The position numbers and the translations under genes are program-made. Under the pieces are notes generated by a model that worked only from the letters and a program-made list of their open reading frames with translations, was not told the DNA's origin and made no database searches. A stretch of DNA of 64,000 bases from Phoronis australis (taxonomy: Eukaryota; Phoronida; Phoronidae), in assembly GCA_002633005.1 (NCBI GenBank), contig NMRA01000032.1, forward strand, positions 124,001-188,000, given 5' to 3'. This document shows positions 23,501 to 36,633 of this stretch, piece after piece (within the stretch, counting starts at the first letter, position 1; each line of letters begins with the position of its first letter).

Positions 23501-25247
23501 AAAACCAATCGATGAAGTGGTTTCTCAAAAAGGGAAGGTTTGACGAAACAGTATTGCTTGAAAGATACACAGTTACATTGTCGTCAAACCGAACGTAGTT
23601 TTAGAACAGCAAGCTGTAACTATGTGTTTCAGAGGGACTCTCAACTTCAAAGTTCCATAAAACTGAATGCGATTTGTTCCGGTTTTTTCCAGTTTAAAAC
23701 GGGTGAATTTTATAGCCTAATAAAACGTTCACTGACACTTGTACTCTGTCTGGTCAACACATTCACGTTCACTGAATTTTGATAAGAACAGCGCAATTTC
23801 GCCTTTACATGATGCGATTTGTCCACATGAACACGTTTTTACCAAATGCTAGATACATGAATATGAACTCTCTTAAGGTTCCAACACACTTTCTTAATCT
23901 TTAAAAACGGCAACATCGCACAAGCATCCGCACAGATAATTCAAGATCTCTTCCTGGCTCAGAGATTTATATATAATTTGTGATTCGCGGTCATTTCTGC
24001 CATTCTTAACCTTGCCATTCTTTATCTTACACGGTTCACTCAGGCGTTCTCATTAACACAATTCATTTCTTAGCTTCCTTCATCAACTAACATGTAGTTC
24101 CGTACATAGAAACTCATTTTTTCATTAACTGTTTTGAACACATAGCAATTCCTTGTCCTTAAACAGAGCCCCTCTCTAATGAGCAGCAGCATGACCGTCG
24201 TTAAAGTCAAAAGGCCGTTCTTCAAGTATCTTCCAATTCGGACTATTAATGAAAAGATTCATTTACAAAATGTATTTCCTCTTCATACATCAAAGTCGAA
24301 CATTTTACATGGTAAACCTACCCGTTTTGCCCTCCTGCCTGTTAATAGGGGTGTCAACGATGTGTTATCGCGCTAATTCTCTCATCAAAAAACAAATGCC
24401 AACCGTCAAATGCGTTTCCGAATTTAAAACGATCCTCATTACTATTTTCAAAAACATGTGTACAAATTTGTCTCTCTAGACTTGTTATGCATCGATCTAG
24501 ATTTTGTTTAGGAGCAAAGCGCGCCCCATCCAGCGATGGAGTAAATCAACGCTAAATCATGACAGTCCACGAAATGTTGTGTTCGGGAGAATAGAATGCG
24601 TATAATGAGAAAAGATCTGAGTTTGTAATAACGGAATTAAGGTTGATAAGAAAAGAAAAACAGGTCTCAAGAAAAGAACTGGTGGATGAGAAACAACGTT
24701 GTTGAATGAGAACGCTTGTGAGGAGGAAGAAAGTTGACAACTCTGACAAAACAAATCTTTTTTACCCCGCTCACAAAACTAGGTGTTTTATGAGAAACTC
24801 TCTTTCTGACAAAACTCTTGCAAGAGATTTATTAATTGAAATATCAATCTCTGAAAAGCCGGTATTGGCATGGGATGAAGAGGCTATAATACAACCGGCA
24901 GCTTTTCCACGCATCTCTCGGAGTGATCTCGTGCACTTAGTCAAAGTAAAGTGAAAGCAATATGGAACTCACCCCTTGGTCCTTGTTACCACGTCCACAA
25001 CCGCGCAGTCCAGACAATTTTAAATGGTGGTGATCTTTATTTGAATGAAGTGTGCAAATTTATTATGCAAAAACCTGGAAACTGACATCCTTAAGTTAAC
25101 TGGCCATAGAAACATGGGTGTAAAATGCAAAATACTTTGGGGTGCCTGAAACAAGTAGAACTTTGTCATATAAGTTAATAAACGTACATGTATCATCTCT
25201 TTCTCTATCTTCAGTGAAAGGATAGACTTACACAGCGTGACAGTGGA
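23501..25247. other. Intergenic, no gene seen
   Basis: The short frames at 23540-23782, 24179-24479 and 24706-24954 have no recognisable domains or splice context. Confidence 0.35.
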
Positions 25248-25360
25248 GGCAGTGTGGTTTCCTTTACTTAGAGTCGTGAGTTCGAGTCCCATTCGGCCAC
25301 ATTGCAGCGGCTAGATTCTAGAATCAGGTCTCTAGCCTCTCAGATCGGTTTCAACTATAA
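25248..25360 (+). mobile_element. tRNA-derived SINE (copy 2, A-box region deleted)
   Basis: Shares GGCAGTGTGG, the B-box region AGTTCGAGTCCCA, CGGCCACA and the body CTCAGATCGGTTTCAACT with copy 1. It lacks the roughly 20 bases holding the A box, so it should not be transcribable by RNA polymerase III. Confidence 0.7.
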
Positions 25361-27100
25361 TAATTAGTGCAATGGAGTCACTTGAGCGGACTGCGCATGT
25401 GTTGTACCAGACCTCCGGCAATAGTATACGACACAGTGTGTCATCATGCATATTAGTTACGCGTGATTTTAAAGACGTTCTTAACGTGACTCCTTTGGTC
25501 CCTGTTATCATCAGTATATTAGTATTATACACATTTAGCGTAAACTGCACGAAGTTCTTTTTCCTCTTCCTTCCTTACCTACCATTAAAGGAAGCTATAA
25601 ACGCCTTCCGTCAAAAAAATCAAATTATGATTCAGACCACTTACGGTTATGAGACTGTGTTTCGTTCCATTAGAAACTGACTTAAGTTGATATTTGACTA
25701 ACTTATAAGAATTTTTTGTCTTAACTTCCAAACTTTGAAAATTCCACATCCGGTTAGATAGTCAAATTTAAGACAAAACTTAAATAAAAATGTAAGTCAA
25801 ACTTAACATCTCTTTCTTGAAACCGTCTTGATAGAAATTTAAGTTTTATATTAAAATCTGTTGAACTTTAAGATTTGCCTTAGCTAAATCAGTTTTTTGG
25901 AACGGTTAATCAAAATAGACGTGATTTCGGGGCTAAGAAAAAATGATAGTTCGCGTTATTGCTTAAACAACTTGACTTGTCACGGCTTGTCATTTGATTT
26001 GTCAGTCATGGCCTCGAGCAATTACGAACTGTTGGTAATTTGCAAGGCGAAAACCCACTTGTTATCTCATTAGGAATAAGCTGACAGTGCTAAAACAAAA
26101 CAGGCTCCCACACAAAAAGAACAAATATTGCGTTTCAAGTAAAAATCACGCGCAAGCTGTTTAGTGGAGACCCTTTCAACTAACGTTTTACGAACGCAAT
26201 GTCCAATAGTCCTTGCCCTGCTACACTATAGATGGGGAAGTTTACGTACTGGGTTAACTTCACAACACAAACCAAGATCTCAAGAATCGTGTTTGTTTTT
26301 ATAGCCGTGGTTAGCAGTTCCTTTGATTTGTTGTTTGACTAGAGTATACACGCTTCAGTAGTCTTCTTGACTACCGTCTGACAAATGCCTATGCTCGGCC
26401 CACGGATACGACCAAGGTTATCAAAACTTGCACCGTATCGTATAATTATCATTAGACAGGTAAGTTGATTAAATACCACGATGTAGAGATGATAAGAAGT
26501 GCGTAATACTTGATGCTTATTACGGCTTACGCTGAATTAACAACACCGCCCAGAAAACACGGACCACCTGCTGCTGAGGCTGAATGTTAGTAGTCTAAAT
26601 ACTGAAGGTATGTGTATGTTCATTCTTTGGTCGAAAGTTGTTCCAACATGCTACGTTCGGGAAGCTGTTTGTAGTCCTTATCTCATCAAAAGAGTAAGCT
26701 AAAAAAATTCCTGCACTTATGATTTGGGAGATATTCCTCGCAGATTGTTTTTGTTGCTTTCGGGGTTTTGAAATTGCTAATGATGTCCACTTTCCGGAAG
26801 CCTTGCAGAGTGCATCCAAGAAAATATAAAACGTCTCCAAATGCCAGATCACTTTTATGGCCTCTTTACAGAAAATTCTAGCAATACACGTACGTCTCCA
26901 CATGTAAGTATAATTTTAATGTCTTAAAGGGCATCAATTGGGTCTATGCAAAATAAGTTATCGTATTTGCGGAATGATAAATTCATACTAGACTGCCATG
27001 AAGAGGCAATTATTAACATAGTTTGTTTGGTCAAAGGATACTAAAGTTGCCCAAGGTTGTTAACTGATATAATATTCGACTAGAGTGCTTAAGTGGTCAT
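25361..27100. other. Intergenic, no gene seen
   Basis: A/T-rich; nothing recognised. Confidence 0.35.
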
Positions 27101-27489
27101 GTGCCTGATCCCATATAGGGACTCGACCACATTCCCTAAATCTTCTATGTGTACTTCCTTAAGAAAACGTGGTTTTTCTTTCTTATGTTGTTTTAGTTTC
27201 ATTGCTAAGTCAATGTTGGACTTTGAAATAAGCCTAGAGTGGGTTCACAGTTGAATTCTCAATATTATTGAAAATGAGTAGGGATCTTTTCATGCAATGT
27301 ACCGAACTTAAAGACGAAGTACCTCTTTAGTGTCAATGAAAAATAGTCATTAGTCAACGAGAAACTCATAACAAAGATAACACGACAGAAAACGATAACA
27401 TCTGTCCTTAAAGAACGGCACAAATACGCAGAAGATTTAAGGAACTTAGATGAGTCCCTATTTTGGGACTGTTTCATGCAACCCGGCAC
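27101..27489. mobile_element. MITE-like element, long terminal inverted repeats (copy 2)
   Basis: The right end GAGTCCCTATTTTGGGACTG then TTTCATGCAAC is the inverse of the left end of the copy at 3338-3747. The left end here is worn (CCCATATAGGGACTCG, CCCTAAATCTTCT). Inside it shares TGAGTAGGGATCTTTTCATG with copy 1. About 390 bp, no coding capacity. Confidence 0.65.
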
Positions 27490-29802
27490 AGGACCCTCGG
27501 CAATTGTCAAGCATTTGAAACAATGCTGTTATATCCTTATAAAATCTGCTAAATTATCGACCGTTTTGGTTTCATCGCCCAACGAGAGTGACTGGACCTT
27601 TTTTAGGTGACATCACCAAAACAGAGTTTAGATTCCTTTTATGTACTAATAGCGGGGTCCCAATAGACGCCTCACTCTAATAGGGGACCCCTTCAATAGA
27701 GACCGAGTCTGGAACTCTTCTGAAAAAATAAACGTCCCGGCTAGTATTAGAAGTTTTACGGTATTTATAGTCTATACAACCTACTTGTACAAAAATGACA
27801 AGCTATTGGCTTAGGATTAGCTAAGCTATAATAATCACGCTATAGACGTTAAGTTTATAGACTGAAATCGTGATTCTAAGTTGGTCACATATTGATCAAC
27901 CTGTGATTGCTTCCATCGACAATCGATGTTCGAGTGCTGTGCATGAAACAAAGAGTACAAGTAACTGTACATTCCAGCACAGTGGTGAACTTGCATTAAG
28001 CTAATCTGATGCCGGGTAAGTATGTTGATAAGTTCAAAAATCATATGCTTCAACTCAAGTACATTCTCCAATCCACTCGTCTGATCCACTGGTGCTTGAT
28101 GAACATGACAGATATATACAACGTTATTGTGCTATGGCTTATTACGACTTTTCGTGATTTTTGCATGCCCGAACATCTTACATATATTTCGGTGTCAGCT
28201 AGTCCCAAGATTTGTTAGGAACAGGTTTAATTAAGCTAAGGAGAAAAAGTTCAGTGCGTAAGCGCTGTTATCGTTGGCTGGATACCAATTTTTCGTAATG
28301 CAGGATAGACATTTTAAAACATGTGCGTCATTGGCAGCTTGGGCACTCCAAAAGAGCCTTCTAGTGTGGACTCAAGCCACTCATTATTAAAGTTAGTGTG
28401 ATCTCGTGCTGCTCTTCTAATGCATGGCGATATTTTGACAAGACTTCAGTGTCTTGCATCTACAGAACGCAGCCCCGGTTATGTCATCGGATCTCAATAA
28501 CAATGAATTTGACAAGAAAGCAAATCCACCTGAAAGACTGTCTCTGCGCGCAGTGTGCGGCGACGATGACGCGTTCCCTAGCCTCTGTATGAGTGAAAGC
28601 TAGGGAGATGACGTGTTTGGCTTTCAAATCAATGACATTCGTTGGGATAAAGCAATTTGCTGTGAGCGAAACTTTTAGGCAGTTTACGGAAGTTAATTTT
28701 GTATTGCCAATGCTTATACATGCATGGTAACTTCCGAACTTGGGGAGATCACGTAACGTATTAGAAACAAAACCATGTGTTAATAGCCTTTTCTCGCGAA
28801 AATCGTGTGTGCTCTCAACCACTACCTAAAATCTATACAGTTAAGAACATGCACTTCTGAGTCACACGGTAATTGGCCCGTCGTTTGTCTTTTCATTGTC
28901 GAGGTTTGGCTTCTTTATACAGTAATTGTGGGCAAAATGCAGCTCTGGCTTTCATGGATAAATGGTTACAAAATATGCACCAGAGTCTTCTTGGTACTCT
29001 AGTAGTTTACCATTGTCCAACATTCTTCATAAAATCGGTAAGTATTTTTCTGTTCAATGTGAACACACTAGACGGCAATATTTATTATCATTTATTGTAC
29101 TTATTAAATGAATATCACCAAGTTTCAATTGTCAAAATTTACAGCTCATTCATACAACTACTTAAGTGATCGTAACTGGTGGTGATTGTAATAAGGAAAT
29201 GCCTATTATACCTGCCACATGTATTTCTGTACCTTTGCAAACAGTGGAATAGAATGCGTCAAGAACACGTGTCGACAAGAGCAAATGGAACACTAGTGTG
29301 GTCATAAACGCATACAGTCTTGTTTAGAGCAGTAAACATATTCCCGTGACTAAGTTAATACACGCGTGCGAGTGGGGCTGACACCGAGTGATGCGCGCGC
29401 ATTCAACTTCCAAGGGGTGATTTCGTCACACTCGACCGGATATTGCTTGTAGTGATTTCTAGTGACTGCGCAGAGAGCGCCAGGAACGCGGAGAGGAGAG
29501 AGAGAGAGGGAAGCACAGAAGGGGAGGGGGAGGGAGACTGATATTAGAGCTATTCCTGAACATGCAATGCAGTACTAATATAACCTGAATATGTTTGTTT
29601 CGTCCACAGATCTTGACCAGTGGTACCTGCGTGCTTGAAATCATAAGACCAAATCCTTCCTTCAACCAAAGGCAAGCTATGGTGAAAATTTATGCTGCTT
29701 GCTGAGAAATGTTTTGATAACAAAGTAAAGTTTGTCCGTGCCCGAGGTAATGATTATGCGATAGAAGTTTGAAACTGGCACAAGGCCTACAACCGCACTG
29801 AG
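27490..29802. other. Upstream flank of the kelch gene
   Basis: A purine-rich GAGAGG/GGGAGG tract lies at about 29491-29540, roughly 260 bp before the presumed start codon. No BTB or BACK exon could be recognised here. Confidence 0.4.
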
Positions 29803-30068
29803 ATGTCGGCAGAAACCAATAAAGACAATACAACCACCCGGAGTAACAGTGTCAGGCTGCTCTTCATCGACCGAGGAGGCAGTGGCGACATCTGGTGGAT
29901 GCTATTGAATGAGGAGAGGACAGAATTTCAGTCTTACAAGATACACACAAATAGTTGGTCGTGTATCAAAGATGTATCGAATTTTGCAGCGATCGTGCTC
30001 AACAACAAACTGTACATGGTTGGTGGTTTCAATCAGAAGAACGCCACTTATGTGAAACGGACGCTCAG
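29803..30068 (+). CDS. Kelch exon 1
   Basis: MSAETNKDNTTTRSNSVRLL opens the exon, then a first blade with WWMLLNEERTEFQSYKIHTN and LNNKLYMVGG. Donor GTAATG, leaving two bases of an Arg codon that exon 2 completes. Confidence 0.8.
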
Positions 30069-33000
30069 GTAATGGCTCTGTAGGCCTAAAGGCGTACAAT
30101 ATGCTGACGAATATAACGGCCGGCGTCAAACATAAGATCCAAGGTTATCCGAACGCAGTGTACGATTTTAAGCCTAACGCCACTGAAAAAGCAAATATCT
30201 AGGCTATCACAGTCGCAAGAAATAACCAAATAATTTCGGTATTTCTTCTTTTGAAATACCGAAATTGTAATGCTGCAACACTTGTTCAGTTTCGAAACTT
30301 TCGAATATGATTGTACAGGGTGATCCTACCAACCAGGCCTGAATTTTTTGCCGAATTTTAGTGACTGTCTATTTTATATATTGAGCTCATGCTGGTTTTG
30401 AATGCTAGGGGTTTTCCCATCGTTTTTATCGACGCTCGTTGCATTTAACGAAATTAAGTGCTAGTAGGTCTTGAAATAATTTCTGTAAAGATGGCCTAGT
30501 TGAGCAGACAAGATAGTCTAATTGAGAAGTCTTATAACTTTGAAGGACTACTGCAGTAGGTGCTGGAAATATCGCCCCTCAGTATCTGACCACATGCTGC
30601 TGAAAAAAACGCTAAGCTGCGTTGAACAATCATTTCATGTACGCGTACTTCAGAAAAATCGCAGTTATAGAAATTTTCTCGCCCCTTCACATCGTGACGT
30701 ACATGTATGCAGTTTCTGTCAGTACAGGAATCCACGGTGTGGTACACTACCTTGGATGTTAAATTTGGTAGAGTAAACAAATAAATGAGGAATCGGGTGT
30801 TTCCCCTGGAAGTGGACGGGGGACTAAGGCCTATTAGAACCAATATATTTTAACAATTGTTAAATACCTTATAAAAAAAATAAAAATAAAGACTCTATAA
30901 TTCGATAATCATCCACGGAATCGTCAGCGGGTTGCCACTAGCCTACGTCAAACACAACGTATGCAATAGTCGTGTCAAAAGTTCTTTTTCTTCGGAGCCA
31001 CCTGTGCTCATACAGTTTTGGAGTCTATCGTAAGATGCCAATGTGGTCCATAAAGATCCAGTGATTTGTTAGGTTAGTCACGTTTTCACAAAGTCCACAC
31101 TAAGTGACCGTATCTGCGTAAAACGCAAGCCGTTATTTCAATGAAAGCCTTTTAAGGAGCGAATTCATTGGTGACATTTAAAAATGCTATCAAAGCACTC
31201 CATTTTTTGCATTGAAAATGAACATTGTTCATATCAGTTGCCAATTTCACTCCCTTTCTTCCTAAAGTCATTAGTTACACGTTTACGATATCTGAACAAG
31301 CTCTATGAACCCGTCTCAAAATGTTTCACTAACAGCGATTGAAGTTCTGATGTGTTTGTTTTTAACGCAAGCATAAACATTTCATTTTGACCTTCTGAAC
31401 CCGAGTGGCTTTGATCACACGAACGCGTGTGCGCACAAGATCAACCGTCTTAGGGAGTCATTTTTGGCATGAAAAACAGTGATTTTTCGCATTTAACAAG
31501 TTCAAATTTTCGTGTTTTGATATTCGTACGTGTTAGCGTAAAATACGCAAAAAATACGTAGAATGGGCGCATTGATGGCCTTTAAAAACGTACGACCTTG
31601 TACGACCTTGTTAACAGGACTGTGGATTTACATGTAGTCAGATATCTGCAAAACTATGGATATTAACTAAGTAAAAACAAGAATTTTCAAAAAGTAAAAC
31701 GACTGTAGACTTGATTAGAGCTTTATATGAATTTGTCAGTAATTGGGTCACGTGATCATATTTTTCAAAAAAAAATTAGCGAAAAGAAAAGGTAATATCA
31801 TTGCAAAGCAACATCGACCAAACTTGATAAATGCTAAAGATAAAATCACAAGAACGTTGCTACCGTTTTCTAAATTATTTCATTTTCGTTTTATGTGAAA
31901 GCGGTTTAGAGAATCAAGTGCATAAATGTACAAGTATGGTATCTGAAAGTTTCAAATGAATACAGTCAGCTATTTCTGAGAAGCGACGTTCCGAAAATCA
32001 TACATATGTGAACATTTTTCTAGGGCCCCACAAATAACCTTAATAATACCATTGCAAAAGCCCAATTGTTACCATCACTGATCACTCCTGCATGGACTGA
32101 CCAGCCAAGTCATGTTTCGAGGGATAACGTCTCAGTTTTCTTTTATACTCTGAAAACTCCGGTGTCCCAGCACCCAGCGATATTCACGTTCTACCGGCGA
32201 GCATTGATTATCAACCTCAGTTTTCACAATTTCCTCACTATTTTAATAGAAATCCGGATTTTGTTTTCGTGTTCCTATAGAGTGCAATGAAACGCTTCTT
32301 GTTTGCTCTATATACATTTATAATTCCCCATCACTCCAGTGATCATGCTCTACACTATACGCATGCTCAACTCGAGTCGTGTATCAGAACTCGGCGAATT
32401 TCTGCAGCCAGTAACTAATGGTATTACCGTGTCTGCACGTAATCTGTAGTGGGTCCATGAATTAAAATGGCGCCAGCAGGTCTGGATTGTTGTTAAAATA
32501 CAGACGATAAAAACAGCGAACGGACTTGGCGAATCAAACAATTTCATGATGAGTAGCACGTGCACAATACTTTGTTTCACAGCGAAACTGGTGGCAATTT
32601 TTTATCAACGAGACGAGTATGCATATTTACAGAAAGGTACCATATCAAAATGCTAGCGTCGTGACGTACAGGGTGTATTAATTTTTATCCATTTGTTGCT
32701 AAGCAATATTTTGAAAAAGTTCTTCAACCATTTAAGGTATGACCCAATAACTGAGGAGTGGGAGAAGTTAGCTGATTTGCCAAGAGGGAAGGCAAAACAT
32801 GCCTTAAACGTGGTAGGAAAGCGCCTCCTGGTGACAGGTAAGTGTACACCCATGCTCCGTGCAGCCAAGAAAGTTGTCATTGGAATTGCCGTTTGAATAA
32901 CTGCTAAATACAGGAACAGCAGATTTTTGGGTGCGAAAAATATATTGGATACAAAGTTAACGAATTTTATTTCGGTAATAAATTAAGTGATATCAAATCC

Positions 33001-36000
33001 TTTATGACACAGTTTGCCCTCAAATACAAGTAAAGACAATATTGTCACAGAGTCAAATTGACTCCAGTGGCAGGTTCTTGCAAAACTTTACGACAGTGTC
33101 TACACAAAGGCGTCATCAGAGAATACTTTTTACCAAATGGCAAACAGTTCCTACGCACAGCATAACGCAGAAATGTAATACGTAGCACAATTTGTGTGTG
33201 ATAACGAGGGTTCCGCCGGGTCAACCGTCTAAGACATCTGACTGGTCTGTGAGCCGGAAGTCGTCATCGAAAACCAATCCGCCGGAAGCGCCGGAGTGAA
33301 TCAAGTGCAGCCAGTGATTAGCAGTTTAATTCTGCTGTCGCCACACCAAAGTACTTTTTACAGTTTCACTGGCGAAGCATTTTCATAATAAATTGTCTTT
33401 TTCCCGGTATCCAGACACACCAATGTTATCGTGTCCGGTGCTTAACTACTTGTTTTCCGTTTCCGAGTCAGTCATATGTATCTCGTGTCTCACCCCTGCA
33501 GGAGGAGAAGTTGACGGACAGAAGTTGACGTCATCGTGCGAGTACTACAATCCAGACGAGAACAAGTGGGTGTCCGCACCTAGTCTGCTGGCGCCACGGG
33601 CTAACCATGCTGTTGGTGAACTCAACGGAAGCTTATATTTATCTGGAGGCTTGTATGAAAAGACAGGCCATGACAATCTATGGTACGTTTCTCAAAGGAG
33701 ACGGACCATGTTACTAGCACGATGACTTATTCCCAAAGTTTAACATTCCAATCACAATCACAAATTGAGGAAGCTGCACAGACAGTTATATAAGGAAGCA
33801 GGGTGCTGCCCCTCTACGGATCTAAGGACATGGCCAAAAAGGGAAAGTAAAAGACAGTCGACATCGTGAAAACTAAAAATCAATAGTCAGATTTCTAAAT
33901 GTCGGCCTAGGCGTTTGGGATTGATTTATTTCCGCAACGAATTGCGGAATCCTCTAAGTCTAAAACTGTTGCTTTCGTATTTCATCCAGTCTTAAATATT
34001 TTGGACTATTTCTTACTTCACAGGGTGTTCGAAAATAACAGATGGCAAGAGCTGGATCCGGATTATCCTCTTCGGTTGCAGGTCAAGGTCGACCGACATG
34101 TGATGTACTGCTCAGAGAACTCAATTCATTTCATTGGAGGTAAAGCTAGGGAGTGGTAGATAATGTGGTTCAAGTGGTCACGTAAACAGCGTTATGTACA
34201 GTAACTCCATTTTTAACTCATATCTTCTTGTAGACTTTTCAATTCGAGCTCATTTAAAACTTAACAATTCCCAGTGAAGAGAGAGGTTGTTTCGTAGGCG
34301 GATTTACGGGCACGGCCAAATGAAGAAAGTGACGGCAGGGGAGGAGGGTATGCGAAAAATTTCCTTAGAAAACTGTGTTTGAACACACATACTATATTCT
34401 AGACCGCCGGTACGTTTTCAGTCTTTCAATCACTAGTAGGCCTAATATCGCAGGAATCGGGGATGGAGCTAGCATTTTGAGTTGGGGGGAGCAGGGCAGA
34501 GTATTAGCCAGGATTTTGCTCGTCAGACTGCCAAATGGAATCTGGAAGAATTTTAAGGGTGATGGGGGGCATTGCCCCTTGGCCCCCTTTAAATAAGTCA
34601 CTGGGAAACTGTCCCAGTTTCAGCAGCTACAAACCAAAGACCGGCCGTCCAACAAGCGAACTTTTGATTTGGACCACTTGCCGTTCACAATATTCTCTTT
34701 ACTCAGATGAGGAGGCAATAACTAACCGTCAGTTCTTTTGATCGTCACCTTCAGCTGCATTAAGCAACACTTCGAGCGGCCAATTTTCTAACGGTAGGTG
34801 GTCAATTCCTCCGGTACTGACGCAGCCTCGTCACAGTACTCTAGCCTGTCCCTGGGCAAAATGTTTATGGACTATGCCACTAATCTGAATGGTAAACGAA
34901 CGCCCATATCCTGAATTGTATTCGAAACACTTGAACAAATTCAAGGAGAAAAGTATTAAAATGTAACGTAAATGAAGGTTCACCTTCCCGTTGCAAAACG
35001 ATGACATTAGCTATAATATATTCCTTTCCCCGAATAAAACACCAGTAATTTGACAGAAAACACTCACAACTTGCCCGGTTGTCTATATACTTGTACGAAA
35101 CACTCTGGAAAAAATCTCTACTCATTATTTTGGACACTGGAGCATAGGCCTAAATAAGAGCATGCACGGTGAAATGTCTTTCAGTTAATACCGTAGGTGT
35201 TATAATTATAGGCGTAGTTCATGACGAGTATATCGAAGATTATACAGAAAAAGTAATAAAGTTCTGTCGAACTCGGGAAAAAATGGAAACATTCAAGCCA
35301 AGAATAACGTACAGCAAAAGCGAGCTGTTATCGCCATGGGAACGGAGTGTGACGGGAATGAATCATCCGCGCCACAGTGCGGCGTATTGTGTGATTGGTG
35401 CGTATTATCAAAACTAAAACAATGTTAACGTATTACTCCCGACTGCTGAATTTTTGTCTGTTTTGGTGTTTTTGTACGTCAGCCTTTGACTATGCATATG
35501 CAGTAGTTCACTTTGTAAAAAAATGAAATTGATTCGCCATNTTGGTACAGGAAATTGAGCCACTTTCCCATAGCATCTTAGAAGAATTCTTGTATAGGAT
35601 TTCTAATACTTTTATAATGGTAGCGCGCAGCTAGCAACTGCTTTCGTCTTACCGTCAGCGACTGTACTGCCACCAGTTGGGGCTTCTTGCAACTGCCGTA
35701 CCCTACCTCCTGGTAAAAAGCTGGCGCGCGTGACAACCTCCCCCAGCGCAAATCCTGACGATAAGACCGAGATGATTCTTGAAGTTACCAACGGGGTTTG
35801 TTGTAACAACATAAAATAGCACACGTGCTAATTTTTTACCTATTACAATTTCAGGTGACTACCTGTACGTGTTTGGTGGCAGTACCGTAGAACACGGGGC
35901 GACAGTCAACACGTCAGAGTATTACGATGTTGCCTCCAAGTCGTGGGTAGAGGACTTTTCACTTCCCAGGAAGAAGGGTGAGAAAACATTGATTAGGAGT

Positions 36001-36633
36001 GGAATAATCGGATAGCGTTGGGCATCATATACACAAAGGATATGGTGATATAGCAGTCATCCAAAGCACCACCGGTAGTTGACTTGCATAACAGATTTGC
36101 AGAAATCTCTTCATTTTAGTTCAGTAGGCCTAGTTCAAGAAGCTATAAGTCCATTTTTAGCACAGAAACGAATATACAGGCAGTGTCTGTCCAAAACAAC
36201 TACCAGCTTAACAAGCAGACGATCGCCCACGTGACACTTTACTGATTCTACATTGGACTACCGTGTATCCCAAATCTACTCTCCGTAAAGCGCACGCATC
36301 GATTTCCGCTACCCAGTAAAAATTCACAATAACACAGCTCACGGACCGCAAACTTGCACGGTACTGCGAACACCGTACATGGACTCCTCCGAATGTTTAC
36401 TGTTTGAAGATGTTGGTGAACTAAGGCTTTGTTTCACGAGTAAGTTCAATGAACCGAATTTATAATTGATGAACGTTTCTTGTATGTACGTCCGAACAGC
36501 CTGTCATAGTGTAATTGGGTGTAATTTTCTTTTTCTAGGAAACTTCAGTAACATTTCTTGTTGCATGCTGAAATATGTCATCGTGCCGGAATTGTTTCCG
36601 TCCAGAGTTCCAAAGAAATGGGTTTTCTGGTGA
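29803..36633 (+). CDS. Kelch-repeat protein (7 exons, no BTB seen)
   Basis: Beta-propeller protein of the kelch type; such propellers bind substrates for cullin-3 ligases or bind actin. Seven exons join in phase to about 360 residues. Blades are marked by MVGG, VTGG, LSGG, FIGG and VFGG, each followed by a Trp at the usual distance (YDPITEEWEKL, YYNPDENKWVSA, YYDVASKSWVED). Most junctions split a glycine codon after the first base, common in kelch genes. The start is the ATG at 29803; an in-frame stop lies just upstream, so either this is the true start or an upstream exon joins near it. BTB and BACK domains, usual in KLHL proteins, are not seen in the window. The terminal exon is the least certain part. 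Confidence 0.85.
30069..32736. other. Kelch intron 1
   Basis: No exon, element or long repeat recognised. Confidence 0.4.
32737..32837 (+). CDS. Kelch exon 2
   Basis: Between CATTTAAG and GTAAGT. Reads YDPITEEWEKLADLPRGKAK and HALNVVGKRLLVTG, one blade junction. Confidence 0.9.
33502..33682 (+). CDS. Kelch exon 3
   Basis: Between CCCTGCAG and GTACGT. Contains GEVDGQKLTSSCEYYNPDEN, KWVSAPSLLAPRANHAVGEL and NGSLYLSGG, a complete kelch motif. It ends in a split Trp codon. Confidence 0.93.
34024..34139 (+). CDS. Kelch exon 4
   Basis: Starts with the last base of the split Trp codon, then VFENNRWQELDPDYPLRLQV and NSIHFIG. Acceptor TTCACAG, donor GTAAAG. Confidence 0.88.
35185..35397 (+). CDS. 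Kelch exon 5 (two possible acceptors 12 bp apart)
   Basis: Needed to fill a blade between exons 4 and 6. Reads VIIIGVVHDEYIEDYTEK ... WERSVTGMNHPRHSAAYCVI, then a split Gly. The acceptor can be TCTTTCAG (exon from 35185, the better pyrimidine tract) or ACCGTAG (from 35197, which restores a canonical GG). Both keep frame. Donor GTGCGT. Confidence 0.8.
35855..35977 (+). CDS. Kelch exon 6
   Basis: DYLYVFGGSTVEHGATVNTS then EYYDVASKSWVEDFSLPRKK. Acceptor ATTTCAG, donor GTGAGA. Confidence 0.92.
36539..36633 (+). CDS. Possible kelch terminal exon
   Basis: A strong acceptor (TTCTTTTTCTAG) in the right phase opens into NFSNISCCMLKYVIVPELFP ... KKWVFW and the stop TGA at 36631. AATAAA occurs at about 37139. 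The residues are plausible for a closing strand but not diagnostic; another exon further right could be the true end. Confidence 0.4.

Larger units (their letters stand above)
32838..35184. other. Kelch introns 2-4 (outside the exons listed)
   Basis: Nothing recognised apart from a G/C-rich piece near 34555-34590 (GGGGGGCATTGCCCCTTGG). It resembles pieces near 53440-53480 and 60335-60360 and may be a dispersed repeat. Confidence 0.3.
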
